A stretch of 64,000 nt of DNA from Dromiciops gliroides (taxonomy: Eukaryota; Chordata; Mammalia; Microbiotheria; Microbiotheriidae): NCBI RefSeq assembly GCF_019393635.1, contig NC_057866.1:118558233-118622232 (forward strand), written 5' to 3'. Below, one piece after another: positions 22,831-34,659 of this stretch (positions are counted from its first letter, which is position 1; every line of letters starts with the position of its first letter). Both the position numbers and the translations under genes were made by a program. The notes under the pieces were generated by a model. That model was not told the DNA's origin. It ran no database searches and worked only from the letters and a program-made list of their open reading frames with translations.

Positions 22831-24527
22831 GGTTCACTTTGCACCATGACATCCTGCATTCTCAATGAATAAGTTTCATAGCCTCAAACCCATTACCACC
22901 TCCTCCAACTAGGGACTATCCTCTGTCTATTCTGGACGTTTCCATCTAGATCATAGAACCTCCAAAAGACAAATGCGAGGTTTGCCTGGCTATGGTTATA
23001 CTGTCCAATGGTGTAAGGGCTAGTTACATCAATTCTAGCCCAGCTCCCCAGCATAATCTAAAGTCAGAGAAAATAGAATTGTTTTCTGCAGGGAAGAATA
23101 ACAGGATATTGGGGTTGTTAGCAGTTAGCTAAATGCTATATTAGGAAAACAGGGAAGCAAAGGACCCGGCTGAGAAGTTAGATAATGAATTGTCTAGGAT
23201 GAGTGGCAAGTGGCAAGCAGTCAGACAGTTAAAGCCAGCACTTTAACCCTAAATATTTCCCTGTTGACCTCCCAGACCACAACTCTAGAGAACCAAAAGG
23301 CAGTATCTGGAGCAGGCCTGAGGAGGGAGAGTCATGGAGAGCCCAGCAGTTCATCTGATGCCTATCATCTTTGTCTTCTGCTCCCTTCTACTTGCCTCTA
23401 TCCTCAATTTTTTTCCTGCTTATTGATTATTCCTACAGTACAGCTTTCTTTGTCTCCTCAGTTGCTGCCAATATGGGCCAATGGCAAAGATGTTAGAACT
23501 TCCTCAACTCTGACAATACCCAGTTGAAGTACACAAAAAGACATGGCCCCAGGGAGACTTATTAATTGAAAGATCTATGTATTTTTATCCATGTTCAAAT
23601 TTTATAGGTATGAAATCCTTTATAGTACCCTGTTATGAAATGAAGATCTTCCTTTAAACAAAGGAAGAAATTTGCCATTCTCCCATGAGCTTACAGGATT
23701 TGATTCCTGTTACTCTGCAGAAGTTTCTTGCAAATAAGATTTTTTTTTTCTATTATAAAGCAATTTTAACTGATCCAGTCTTCATTTCATTACTTGAAAT
23801 CACTAATACCAATTTCTAAAACATATTTTCTCAGCTGGAAGTACATCTTATTAGTTCAGTTTTTATACTTAATGGAAATAGACATTGTATTCTAACCTTT
23901 CCTTCACCTCAAAACAAACAAATAAATAACCTAAACTTAGGGGAAAAAAGTGATATGATTATGTGTGGGAAGAGCAGAAACAGGGAAAACTGTTCTGAGT
24001 GCTGTTAACAAATAACATTCATGTGGGTGTTTATTTTGTGGCATGACCTGTTGGGTAGCAAAAAAACCCAATACTCTATACAGATGTGATGCCACAGAAG
24101 GTCACCTGCTAATTTTTAGACTCAGAGATAATTGTGCCCTGGCCGATTTCTGTGGCTTTTTTTCTTCCACACAAGAGTTCTTCAGGTCTAATCTGTCTCT
24201 TCTTTTTACTATTCATCTACACCATCCCTTTTTAATCCTGGGTTCTTCTTAATCTAATATCCTATAGGAGAAGATACAAATTTATAATGTTTCCCTTTGT
24301 CCTGATCCCTCTGAAATAAACATACAACTTTAAAAACTTTACCGCTTTTAAAGAGAAACTAATGAGTTTTAAAAAGTGTAAAAAGTTCTGACACTTTGGT
24401 CTATCTAACCTAGATTTGAATTCTCCTTTATTCAAATTAATCTCTCATTGATTCTGAATTTCTTTCCCACAACCAGCCAATAATTAACCATATGTATAGC
24501 AGGGATGAAATGAATAAATTAAGATGT
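22831..24527. other. No recognised feature
   Basis: About 1.7 kb with no clear repeat. A 105-codon plus frame at 23210-23527 shows no domain, signal or conserved motif and is not called. Confidence 0.45.
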
Positions 24528-24790
24528 AGGTTAAAATAATAATAGCTGACATCTTTAAAGTGCTTTAATATTTGTAAAGTACTTTACACATATTATCTCA
24601 TTTTACCTTTACAACAAACCTATGAGGTGGGTACTATTGTCATTCACATATTACATATGAGGAAATTAAGCTTGAGAAAGACTAAAGTACTGCCTCAAGG
24701 TCACACAGATAATAAATATTTGAGACAGAGATTTGAAATCATATCTCCTTGACTTCAAGTTAAACACACTATCCACTGCACTACCTACAT
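24528..24790 (-). repeat. MIR/THER1-like SINE, near full length
   Basis: 'aataatagctgacatcttta', 'aaagtgctttaatatttgta', 'caaacctatgaggtgggtac', 'aaggtcacacagataataaa' and 'ccactgcactacctacatgc' run in order from the 3' end to the tRNA-like head. Confidence 0.82.
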
Positions 24791-27484
24791 GCCTAAAAAC
24801 AGGAACAACCAGCAAATATTCTCAACTTCTGTTTCCCAAAGCAATTACTTTTGTGTCCTCTGTGGAGGAAAAATTTTTAGCATAGCTTCATGCTGTTCCT
24901 AAAATCTAACATCTGATCAAGTGAATGAGAAATGAAGTTAGAAAAGGGCCCATGTGGCATCCATGTTACTCACCTTGGAAAGCAGAGTCTTCAGGTGCAT
25001 CTTCAGATGCAGTTCTAATCAGAAAAAGGCACCAGCTTTGGTAGGGGCAAATGCAGTCAAAAGCCCAGAATAAGCAATCATTATGTAACCTTCTTGGACT
25101 GCCCTAGTTCTGCCTGATTAAAGCCTATAGTCTGACAATGGCAGCAGAAAGGAAACCTTGATGCCCAGTAACTTATGTGGGACGTGGCATGTGTTCTAAA
25201 TCAGCAGTCATTTCCTCTGTCTATTGCCTATTTTCCACTCATTCATTTATGGAAGAAACCTTTATTAAGCACTTACTATGCCAGGCATTATGGTAAGCAC
25301 TTCAACCTGCTATCCAACCAATCTTCAGAAACTCATTCAAAAATTTCCCACCTTTGAGATATCTCCTTGATGCGTGCCTACGAATGTCCTATTTGTTCCA
25401 GAAGAAGACACAGGTACTGCAGCTGATTCGGAGGCTGGGGATAAATTCTCCTTGAGCAGCATGTTTGGGCTCTGTGTCGGAGCAGTGGTGGTGGTGGTAG
25501 GGGGGGGTTGGATTCTGCTTTGCAGTCCAGTACGGCTCCCTTTAATCTGGAAAACAATCTCAGTGTCTTTTTGTGGGTTTTGCCGCTCCAGGGCTTGTTT
25601 TATTGCTGTTTTGGGGGTAATTGTGTCAGGAGCTCTGTGTGTTTAATGTCTTTCCTCCGCTGTCTGAATGCCCTCTTTGGACAGAAAAGTTTCAAAGACC
25701 TGTGGAAATATGGCAGATGTCTAGAGTTCTCTAAAGTAAGCATAATGGAAAAAATACAAAATTTCGCAAGAGCCTAAACATCTATATGGGTAGAAAGTCT
25801 TGATTTTCAGTGAAAATATAAGTGAATTTAGACCTTGATCTTTTTTAGCTCCCTAATTCCGTGCTTCAGATTGCAGTTCTTGTCTGGATGGCATACAGAA
25901 AACTCTTTTTCTCCTAACCTGAGACAGATTTGGATCCCAAATAATGCTCAGCTCCTTCCATAACCCGATTTTTTATCTATTTTCTAGGACCCTTGTTTGA
26001 GGAGAGGGCCTTATTTTCAGGTGACAGATTGTATCATGGCTTTTAGGCTATATTAAATGGAATTTATGGTCTCCTCTAGTATTCCTGATGTTTTTAATGG
26101 TTCTAGATCATTAAGAAGCCTACTCCAACCCTTAATGAGAAAAGGTCATCCCAATCTGATCCCAAAGATTACTCCCTAGGCATCAAGGTATCTTCCACTG
26201 ACCTTGGGTTCCTTGCACTTCGGGAGGTCTCAAGGGCTCTGACCCCCATAACTTTTGCTTATCCATGACCCATTTTTTTGTCATGGTTAGTTTGCCTAAT
26301 ACCAGAAGAATAGGTACTATGGTCATCCAAGAGGGAGGAGATGAATTCAGGGAGACAATAGATAATAGGAAAAATGTTTTAAAGAGGGTAGTATAGACAG
26401 ATCATATTGGTAGTAGCTGAGAGAGTTTAGCATAAGAATGAGGTATAAGAAATCTGATTTAGGATCTGATGAAAGGGACTGAAGGAAGAGAAAGTAGTAG
26501 ACAGGCATGTCCTGTGGTCCTGCCATATTACCTGAAATGGGACACAGGTCTTGAAACTTCTTAATCAAAATCTTATTAAGGATCTTCCCCATGTTTCCCT
26601 CCTCCCAGCTTCAAATTGCTCTTAACCAATAAAACCCATTTGAACGCTCAAGTGAAGTTTTCTTACCCTGCCTAATTCTAGGGCTCAAGCTTAAAGCAGC
26701 TCATGTGAGTAATCAAACAGTATATGGAAATTCACCTCAAAACACAGATTCCCTTATCAATGGAAGTACCTTCTCATTCCAAAACAATTGCTCAACAGCC
26801 AATCCCAAACCCACCTACTTGTATCTGGAATATGTCAGCACTGTCCTGGGAAGGCTAATGCTCTCTCCCACTTCCCCCAGGAGATGGGTTAGGATAGGAC
26901 TCATATAAGGTAATAGTGGTCAGAGGAGAGACATTTTTTTATAGGCATTCATAGGAATTGTGAGTGGAACCCTTGGGCAGTATATTATCTTGCCTTTTCC
27001 AATAGCAATAGGAGTATCGGTATTATTATTATACCCAGAGAAAGAATAAGAAATGGAAAGCAGGCAGGAAAAAGGAAGTCTGGGGAGGTCCATGCCAGAT
27101 GGCAGGGCAGATGGTGAGATGTCTGTGCTAGGTAAGTACTAAGATTCTGATAAATGGCTCTATGGCATGTGAAACACGGTCTGCAGCAGACTAGATGTAT
27201 TGGTCTGAGGTGAGTTTTCATTCATCCACCAATCAGAACAGCTCAAAACCAAGGCAGAATCCCATAACTTAATGGTTTTACTTTTGGTGTGGGTAGATTT
27301 GGACTATGGACCAGATTGTTCAACTAAAAGATTGCCTGATGTTAGCACCCCTAAGTGCATCACTTTTCTCCAGCTCTTTCAACAGTTCTGAGAGTTGTGA
27401 TGGCAACTTTGTTTGTGTTGTGAATGGCCTCTACTTAAGAATTCTGTTCAACTGAAGAACAAAGATATCTTTAGAAATGATCTC
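24791..27484. other. Mostly unassigned sequence
   Basis: The only repeat I can name is an antisense L2 end at about 25240-25310 ('ttattaagcacttactatgc', 'caggcattatggtaagc'). A GGT-rich patch lies at 25485-25508. Open frames at 25374-25777 overlap that patch and have no recognisable product. Confidence 0.4.
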
Positions 27485-27516
27485 AAAAAAAGAAAAGAAA
27501 AGAAAAGAAAAGAAAT
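27485..27516. repeat. (AAAAG)n microsatellite
   Basis: About five AAAAG units. They are bracketed by 'aaatgatctc' on both sides (27475-27484 and about 27513-27522), so the array may sit in a small duplication. Confidence 0.88.
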
Positions 27517-27549
27517 GATCTCCTATTTTGCTGACTTCACCTTCTGATC

Positions 27550-27957
27550 AACTCCCCAAATTGATGTCCCTGTTTCTATTAGAGGAATCATAAATCTGCT
27601 AGGTACACAGATTTGGAACCTTGGAATCACCTTTGACTGTCCTCCTTTTCTGCTCCCTGTCCCCCACTGAAAACAGTCACTAAATTCTATAAAATTCCCC
27701 TTGACCTCCATCACTTCTTTCTTATTCTCATAACCACTATACTGGTTCAGACTACTTATCACCTCACTTCTGTACTACCGAAATTACTGTAATCTCTTTC
27801 CTTTTCTAGTGTTCCTAAGTACTAGACTTAGCATCCTAAATTACTATTTTGATTTATGTGGTTCCTTTGCTCAAAAATCTCCTTTGACTTCCCATTGACA
27901 ACAGGATGCATTCCAAACTTTGGCTCTCACTCTCTTAACTCTCTCAAGTCTTGCTTC
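27550..27957 (+). repeat. L2 fragment (copy 1)
   Basis: Segments such as 'ttggaaccttggaatcacct', 'acttatcacctcacttctgt' and 'tgacttcccattgacaacag' come from the L2 region after the reverse transcriptase. This copy lies upstream of a second L2 that starts at an earlier element position. Confidence 0.6.
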
Positions 27958-28010
27958 CCAGTTTCATCATTCAATCAAAATTGCTCTCCTCAATGTTACT
28001 GATAATCTTT

Positions 28011-28885
28011 TAAATAGTATTTTATTTGTTTTCCAATTACAGGTAAAAATAGTTTTCAGCATTCATTTTTGCAAGATTTTGATTTCCAAATTTTTTCCCA
28101 TCCCTCCCTTTCCTTACCCCCAAAGCCAGAAAGCAATCTGATATAGGTTATATATAAAAATCATGCTAAACATATTTCCACATTAGTCATGTTATGAGAA
28201 AAGAATCAGAATGAAATGAAAACATCACAAGAAAGAAGAAATGAATTTCAAAAACAACAACAACAAAAGTGAATATATGCTTCTATCTGCATTCAGACTC
28301 TGTAGTTCTTTTTCTGAATGTGGAGAACATTTTCCATCATGAGTCATTTGGAATTGCCTTGGATCATTGTATTGCTGAGAAGAGTTAAGTCTATCACAGT
28401 TGATCATCACACAATTTTTTCTTTCTTTCTTTCTTTCTTTTTTGCGGGGCAACTGGGGTTAAGTGACTTGCCCAGGGTCACACAGCTAGTTAGTGTCAAG
28501 TGTCTGAGGCAAGATTTGAACTCAGGTACTCCTGAATCCAAGGCCAGTGCTTAATCCACTGCGCCACCTAGCTGGCCCCCAGTCATCATACAATTTGGCT
28601 GTCACTGTGTACAATGTTCTCTTGGTTCTGCTCACTTCACTCAGCATCAATTCATCATCAAGTCTTTCCAGGTTTTTCTGAAATCTACCTGCTCATCATT
28701 TCTTACAGCACAATAGTATTCCATTACATTCATTTGCCACAACTTGTTCAGTCATTCCCCAATTAATGAGCATTTCCTTGATTTCCAATTCTTTGCCCAG
28801 AGAAAAAGAGCAGCTATAATTATTTTCGTACATGTGTGTCCTTTACCCTTTTGTATTATCTCTGGGATATAGACCTAATAGTGGT
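28011..28885 (-). mobile_element. L1/HAL1 3' end inserted in L2
   Basis: The antisense 3' UTR and ORF2 end include 'ttgttttccaattacaggta', 'ctgatataggttatatataa', 'ttccatcatgagtcatttgg', 'cagcacaatagtattccatt' and 'gagcagctataattatttt'. The flanks ACTGATAATCTTTT (27998) and ACTAATAATCTTTT (28886) act as its TSD. Confidence 0.85.
28417..28580 (-). mobile_element. WSINE1-like SINE with (TTTC)n tail, inside the L1 end
   Basis: Complete antisense copy. The A-tail side has become TTTCTTTCTTTC. The TSD TCATCACACAATTT (28403-28416) and TCATCATACAATTT (28583-28596) differs at one base. Confidence 0.93.
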
Positions 28886-28899
28886 ACTAATAATCTTTT

Positions 28900-29047
28900 T
28901 TTTTTTTTTTTCAGGGCAATGAGGGTTAAGCAACTTGCCCAGGATAGCACAGCCAGTAAGTGTCAAGTGTCTGAGGCTGGATTTGAATTCAGGTCCTCCT
29001 GAACTCAAGGCCAGTGCTTTATCCACTGCACCACCTAGCTGCCCCTT
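28900..29047 (-). mobile_element. WSINE1-like SINE at the L1 target site
   Basis: Complete antisense copy with a T17-like tail. Its TSD CTAATAATCTTT (28887-28898 and 29048-29059) is the same sequence the L1 fragment used for its own insertion. Confidence 0.93.
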
Positions 29048-30610
29048 CTAATAATCTTTCAATTGGCAAATTTAATGGCTTTTTCTCAGTCCTCATCCTT
29101 TTTTTTTTTTAACCTCTCTGCAGCATTTGATGCTGATGACATTCTTCTTCTCCTGAATATTCTCTTCTCTCCAGGTTTTTGTGACACTATGCAATCCTGG
29201 TTTTACTCCTATGCATGACTGTTCCTTTTCAGTATCCTTTGGTGGATCTTCATCCAGGTTGTGCCTGCTATCCTTGGGCTTCCCTTAGGGCTCTATCCTA
29301 GCACCTCTTCTCTTCTTCTCTATACCATTTCACTTGGAGATCTCACTAGCTTTCATGTATTTAATTTTTGTCTCTGTGGTGATGGTTTTCAGAGTGTTTG
29401 TCTAACTGTAATCTTTCTTTTGACCTCCACATTTGTATCTGCAACTTTCTTTTGGATATCTTAACCTCGATGTCCCATAAACATCTTAAATTCAACATGT
29501 CCCAAACTGAACTCGTTATTTCCCTCCTACCCTTGCCCACTACAGTCTCCCCTCTTCTGAACATCCCTGTTGAGAGTATTATAGTCCTTCCAGTTACTTG
29601 GCTAACAATCTAGGTATTATTCTGACTCCTCATTCTCTCAACCAACATATCCAATTAGTTTCCAAGTATTATCAATTTTAGCTTAGAAAATTCTCATGTA
29701 TAGCCCTCTTCCCTCCTTTGACACTGGTGAAAGCTCTTATTACCTCTCACCTGTTCTAGCACAATTTTCTATTTGATCTCCTTGTTTCAAGTCTTTGTCC
29801 ACTCTAGTGCATTCAGCTAGTATAACACAGGTATAACCATGTCATCCATATATTCAATAAATTCCAGTGGTTCCATGTTCCTCCCAAGATCAAATATAAA
29901 ACCCTCTGTTTGGCATTCAAATCCCTTCATAACTTGACTCCCTCCTACCTTTCTAGTCTTTTCATATATTACTTACCACCATGTCTACAATCTACTCTGG
30001 AATCTTGTGAAACTGGCCTCTTTTCTTTTCCCTCACATTTGACACTCCATCTCCTAAATCCATGTAGTTTTACTGACAGTATGCCACACCTAGAATATTA
30101 TCTCTTCTCATTTCTTCATCCTGGATTTCCTTGTTTCCTTCAAGTTCCAGCTAAAATCTACTTTCTATAAAGGCCTTTCCTAGTCCACTTTAATTCTAGT
30201 GCCTTCCTTCTGTGATTATCTCCAATTTATATTACATCTATATTCTTTGTACATAGTTGTTTTCATGCTATCTCTCCCATTAGACTGTGAAACCCATGCA
30301 AGTAGGGATTATCTTTTGCTTTTCTTTGAATTCCCACTGCATGGCACATAGTAGGCACTTACAAAGCTTGTTGACTAATAATTCGCCATAGGTATTAAAA
30401 GGTAGGGGAATTTACAAGTTACATAGAATTTTCTTCTCATAAAATGTACCAACCTTCCAAACCCTGAACGAATTTAGCACTGAGAAAAATAATAATAAAA
30501 TCAAAATGATTTACTACAAAAATCCCACAAGTGATCATTTAAAACTCTTTTACAGTTACTCAAGCAAGCATTAGAAGAGCTCAGTAGAAAAATAAATGGG
30601 AATGATTCTC

Positions 30611-30770
30611 TCTCTCTCTTTTTTTTTGGGGGGGGTGGGGCAATGAGGGTTAAGTGACTTGCCCAGGGTCACACAGCTAGTAAGTGTCAAGTGTCTGAGG
30701 CAATATTTGAACTCAGGTCCTCCTGAATCCAGGGCTGGTGCTTTATCTACTGTGCCACCTAGCTACCCCC
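30611..30770 (-). mobile_element. WSINE1-like SINE
   Basis: Antisense copy with a TC/T/G-run tail, core 'gggttaagtgacttgcccag' and head 'gtgccacctagctaccccc'. The TSD is AATGATTCT (30601-30609 and 30772-30780). Confidence 0.92.
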
Positions 30771-31829
30771 AAATGATTCTGTTATAATTTTATTCCATTT
30801 CTACAAGAACTGTGTTCTATTTACAGTTTTCAGAGTGAGAGCTATAAACCTGTGTGTGGCCATTTTTATTTGCTCTATTATATACACTTAGGGATATAAT
30901 TATGATGTCGGAGCAAAAAAGATTGCTCATGTTATGCAGGTGGTTGATAGAAGACAATGGTGCAATAAGAGGAGACATTGATTATTCTATTGATATATAA
31001 CTTTTATTCAATTCTAGTGGAAAACTTAAGTTGAAAAATGAAAGGGGGAAAGGGATTGAGGTGAAGTAATGATACTAGACTAGATAAATTTTTTAAAAAG
31101 TATTCATTAAAATTTTTCTCATGACTTTTTTTTTCATCAAGGCTTTCTTTTTTGGGGGGTGGAGCTGTTTAATTAGTCTCAGGGGGCTTTATGTGACAAT
31201 GTTAAAATTCATATCAGGAAGAAACAGGCAGAAATGGGGGCCACGACTTGAACAACACTGAAATGTGCCAAATCACTGTTTCTCATTTCATTTTTCTATA
31301 ATTATGACTCCTATGCCCTCACCATTTTATGCCTTTTTTTTTCCTTGAGTGCTTTTCCAGAAGAATTTCTAGGTATACATCATCATCAAAAAACAGATGA
31401 AAATGAGTTGAATTGTACAGGCCAGAGGAGGATTTAGCTAAACACTAATCTTTTCCTCCATTCTCTTATCTCTGCTTTTCTCTCTCACTTGTCATCTTGA
31501 CCTATATCTCTTCTCCTTTTGCATTTCATTTTTTTCCTCCAATCATCTTTGATTTTTAAACTTCACTTGGCAGTTTTCCTGGATTTTTCTTCTCTATGAG
31601 AGAGATGGATAAACAGACCCAGATCATTGTACAGATTGTACTTTTCCCCAAATCCTTTGAAGGAGCTATAATGTGGAGTCCCTCATGAAGGCATTTTGAA
31701 GCAAATTGAGGGTTTTATGAGGCCAGCCAGCTGATTATCAATGAGGAAGGGGAGATGTATACTTTGCCTAAAAAACTGTGAACAATGCAGGAAGGATGGT
31801 AAAACTAGTACACATGGTCTGGCTGGTAA
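30771..31829. other. No recognised feature
   Basis: AT-rich sequence with poly-T runs at about 31126 and 31336. No repeat family or frame could be supported. Confidence 0.4.
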
Positions 31830-32110
31830 TGTGGGAACATCAGATTTTAAAGTCTCTTGCAATCTGATTCCAGCTTAGCTCTTCATGTTACTCTCCTTCT
31901 CATGCTTGATAGACCCTAATGTGGCATTTCATCATTGCTCTGCACCTTTGCATAGCCTCTTTGGCAAATGCCCTTCTTTACCTGTTTCTCAAAATTAATT
32001 GCCAGCTACTTTGGGATTTTTTCCCCAAAACTCTTTACTGTACTAATGCTCTCTCCCCTCTCAAATAATAGTGTATATACCATAACATTACATTGCACAT
32101 TCATTTAACT
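31830..32110 (+). repeat. Possible degenerate L2 fragment
   Basis: 'agtctcttgcaatctgattc', 'tctgcacctttgcatagcct' and 'tgtttctcaaaattaattgc' loosely follow the L2 3' UTR order. It is weak. Confidence 0.35.
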
Positions 32111-33182
32111 CATAGGAATTCAGTTGTACGCAAACTTGCTTATAGTGATGGTTCCCTTGGACAATAGCCTATTAAGTCCTTACCTTAGTAACTGTACCTG
32201 CTACTGAGCCCAGTTGAGCTGAGTAAGTTGGAATTCAGGAGATTGTATCCTGAAACTCAGTCAGTCTGAAAATTCTTGGGGTCTTCCCTGCTCCTCTTAT
32301 TTTACTTTTTTTTCTTTTCTTTTTTAACAGCCTTCTTCTTAAGTCCTGATCTCCACAAGGACTTGCACAGTTTGTGGCTTTACTGGGGAGAAGCTTAGCA
32401 GTTTGGCTTGCGGTAAAAGGAAGCTGGGAGTGCTTATATTTCTGAAACCCCAGCTGAAACCTTTGTGTTGGGAGAAATGCGCAGCTTGGAGTTGGTGAAC
32501 CAGGTCCTTGTCATGTGTAGACAGCTGGTCTACTGCTTCTTTCCTCCATGCAGAGACATAAAAGCTAAAGATGGCTCTTTGATTTGAACATCAGTCTTGG
32601 ATAAAAAGTCCCAAATGAATGCCTTGCTTATTTCTTCATCTTCATCTTTCTCAGCATGACAGTTACATAATGAAGGTAGATTCTATCTAAATAAGAAAGT
32701 AATGGCATCTCTAGCTAATTTCAAGTGGTGAAGTCATTGGTGAACACTGAAAAGGCATTGAGCTCAGGTTTAGAAAACAAAAATGGTAAAAATGGGCCTC
32801 AATGTTAACAAATGGTGAGAAAAGGCTTTTAACTTCAGCAGGCTGCATTATAATTGCCATCAAGGAGGGACAATCATTCAATGAAAAAGAATTCAAACCC
32901 AGATAATTTATGGGATCTTCCAAGGTGATTTTGACTATATATGATTATAATGGGGGAACTCAACCTTTAGAATATAAGCAGTATCCATGTACAGGCTTGG
33001 TGAGTCTACTGATGGAAAAGCATGATAGAGGGGTCCTTTCCTACCCCATTTCAGAGAATACACAAGTATTCCTGTTTCCTTTTAATTGGTTTCTGAGGTA
33101 GAACTGAGTATTCATACCAAAGGTTCTTAAACAGATTAACATGTCTCTTTCCTCTTCACTTTCTTTCTTGTCCTCTGCCTCA
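32111..33182. other. No recognised feature
   Basis: Unique-looking sequence. Short frames near 32711-33101 have no domain. Confidence 0.4.
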
Positions 33183-33337
33183 CTCTTTCCCTTTTCCTCT
33201 TTCCCTCTCCTCCCTCCCTTTCCTTTTTCCATTTCCCCTCCCTTTCTTCATTTTCCCTCTCTTCTCTCCCTCTTCCCCTCTTTCCTTCTTTTTCTCCCCC
33301 CTCCCCTTTCTCTCCCTCTCTCCCTTTCTTCCTTCCT
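33183..33337. repeat. Polypyrimidine tract, about 155 bp
   Basis: Nearly pure C/T on the plus strand, with A only at 33231 and 33250. It produces repetitive Lys/Arg/Glu or Ser/Leu/Pro frames that are not genes. Confidence 0.95.
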
Positions 33338-33599
33338 GGAGGCCAACAGTAGTTCTTGCCTTGCTTACCACCAGGGAATAGAGAACTTGAGGTTTTTGTA
33401 TGAACTCTTAATTCTGGCTCAGAAGTGGTCTTTCACCACTTTCCAGTAAAGCTGATAGGACCTAGAAAAAACTCAAATATGCTCCGAAACTAAGAGAGAA
33501 TGGGTCTTTTCACCATACAGTTCTGCTAATAGGATTGCCTAGTCTCTACAAGGCTATAATTCATGCTTTGTCCTCAATGACCAGTTGGCCCATTATAAT

Positions 33600-33860
33600 G
33601 GTAATTAAACACTTTTAGGTTTGCAAAGTTCTTTTAACATACATTATCTCATTTAATCTTCCCTACAACCCTTTGAGGAGCAGCAGCAAGGGACTAAAGC
33701 CACTATAGGAAGTAGTGACTGCTAGTATAATTCTAGTTTTATAAAAAAAAATGTTAAGGAACAATTCAGTTTTATGCCCCCAGTCATGCAAGTACTAAGT
33801 ATTTGAAACAGGATTCAAAGTCAGATCTCACCCATGAGATCTCTTTCCATTACCCTGCAC
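33600..33860 (-). repeat. MIR/THER1-like SINE with a foreign insert
   Basis: 'aggtttgcaaagttctttta', 'cattatctcatttaatcttc' and 'ctacaaccctttgag' run in antisense THER1 order. About 30 bases that do not belong to the family then intervene (33678 to about 33708) before the element resumes. Confidence 0.7.
33676..33720 (+). repeat. Short segment shared with 13496-13545
   Basis: 29 identical bases from 33676 to 33704, then gapped similarity. It lies inside the THER1-like SINE, which tells which site is the recipient. Confidence 0.85.
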
Positions 33861-33943
33861 TCCCACTAAGAGATACTTGAGTAACTGTTAGGGTAAAATA
33901 GGTACGTAAATCTCCAGAATCACTTATAGTCTTGAATAAGAGA

Positions 33944-33948
33944 GGAAC
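33944..33948. repeat. Left 5-bp TSD of the solo LTR
   Basis: GGAAC, repeated at 34417-34421 directly outside the other LTR end. Confidence 0.85.
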
Positions 33949-34416
33949 TGTGAGGGAAAAATCCACCCTCTTCTCAATAATTCTCAGGAACTCAGCAGCG
34001 AAGTGACAAAGGCTTTATTTTCTTCTCATGAGAAGGAGGCACCCTAGTGTGCAACTAGTGGGTGCCCTGAAAGGGGGCTCGCAGGCCCTGTTTTATACCC
34101 TAGTCCCTAACTCGAATGGACCCTCCCCTTTTTCATCACTGGTGGGGTTACAATCTACTCGCAAAAACTAGCTGATCAGAACGCAGTATTCCCACGCCTC
34201 TTCCTTGTATGGACATGACTCAGGAGTGGGCCTTATACTTCCTTATATGGACACAACTCTGGAGCGGACCTTATTGAGACCAGGGCTCCTTGAACCACGT
34301 GATCTTGCTAACCTGAAGGGGAGGGGATCTGAGACCTTTGTCCTACAAACAGGTCAGGGGGAGTATGACTGACTGTTATATCCACATTGAGAGGAGACAA
34401 CTACCCATTTCTCACA
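33949..34416 (-). mobile_element. Solo LTR of an endogenous retrovirus (468 bp)
   Basis: The ends form the inverted repeat TGTGAG...CTCACA, beginning TG and ending CA as retroviral LTRs do. On the minus strand there is a TATA box (TATAAAA at 34097-34091) and an AATAAA signal (34019-34014), in the U3-R-U5 order expected of an LTR. No internal retroviral sequence is left, as after recombination between the two LTRs of a provirus. The perfect 5-bp TSD suggests modest age. Family not assigned; ERV1- or ERV2-like are both possible. Confidence 0.88.
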
Positions 34417-34421
34417 GGAAC
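34417..34421. repeat. Right 5-bp TSD of the solo LTR
   Basis: GGAAC, matching 33944-33948. Confidence 0.85.
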
Positions 34422-34659
34422 TCTGGACTCTATGTCCCCCAAAGACCTTTGTTGGTTCACTGATTCCTACTAATTGAAAGGGGGAGTGGCAGCTTTTATA
34501 TGTCTTCCTTCAACTTCTTGCCACATTGCCCTCTCAGCTCTATATAGGTCATAGTCACCTGGGCCAAATCTGTTTTCATTCATGGTGAAGGATATGATCC
34601 TAGGATCATGTATTTGGAAATAAGGTGAGACCCAAGACTTCAAAACTTATCAAATATAA

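Larger units (their letters stand above)
27958..30385 (+). mobile_element. L2 (copy 2) with RT remnant, split by nested insertions
   Basis: Starts with 'catcattcaatcaaaattgc' and breaks at the TSD near 28008. It resumes at 29048 with 'caattggcaaatttaatggc' and 'cctctctgcagcatttgatg', the RT region (family motif LLDLSAAFDTVDH). Later landmarks are 'ttcaacatgtcccaaactga', 'aaattccagtggttccatgt', 'tttggcattcaaatcccttc' and the 3' end 'tggcacatagtaggcactta'. Together about 1.4 kb of L2 with multiple stops. Inserted inside: an L1 end and two SINEs. Confidence 0.85.

Noticed and set aside
25374-25777. 90-codon frame with a Val/Gly-rich hydrophobic run resembling a membrane segment
   Set aside because: The hydrophobic run is encoded by a GTG/GGT simple repeat, and no other feature supports a gene.
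27475-27522. AAATGATCTC repeated around the (AAAAG)n array as a TSD of an insertion
   Set aside because: Only the pure microsatellite lies between the two copies, so no inserted element can be shown. Slippage with a small duplication is enough.
33141-33449. 102-codon plus frame rich in Ser, Leu, Pro and the opposite Lys/Arg/Glu frame
   Set aside because: Product of the polypyrimidine tract; no domain.
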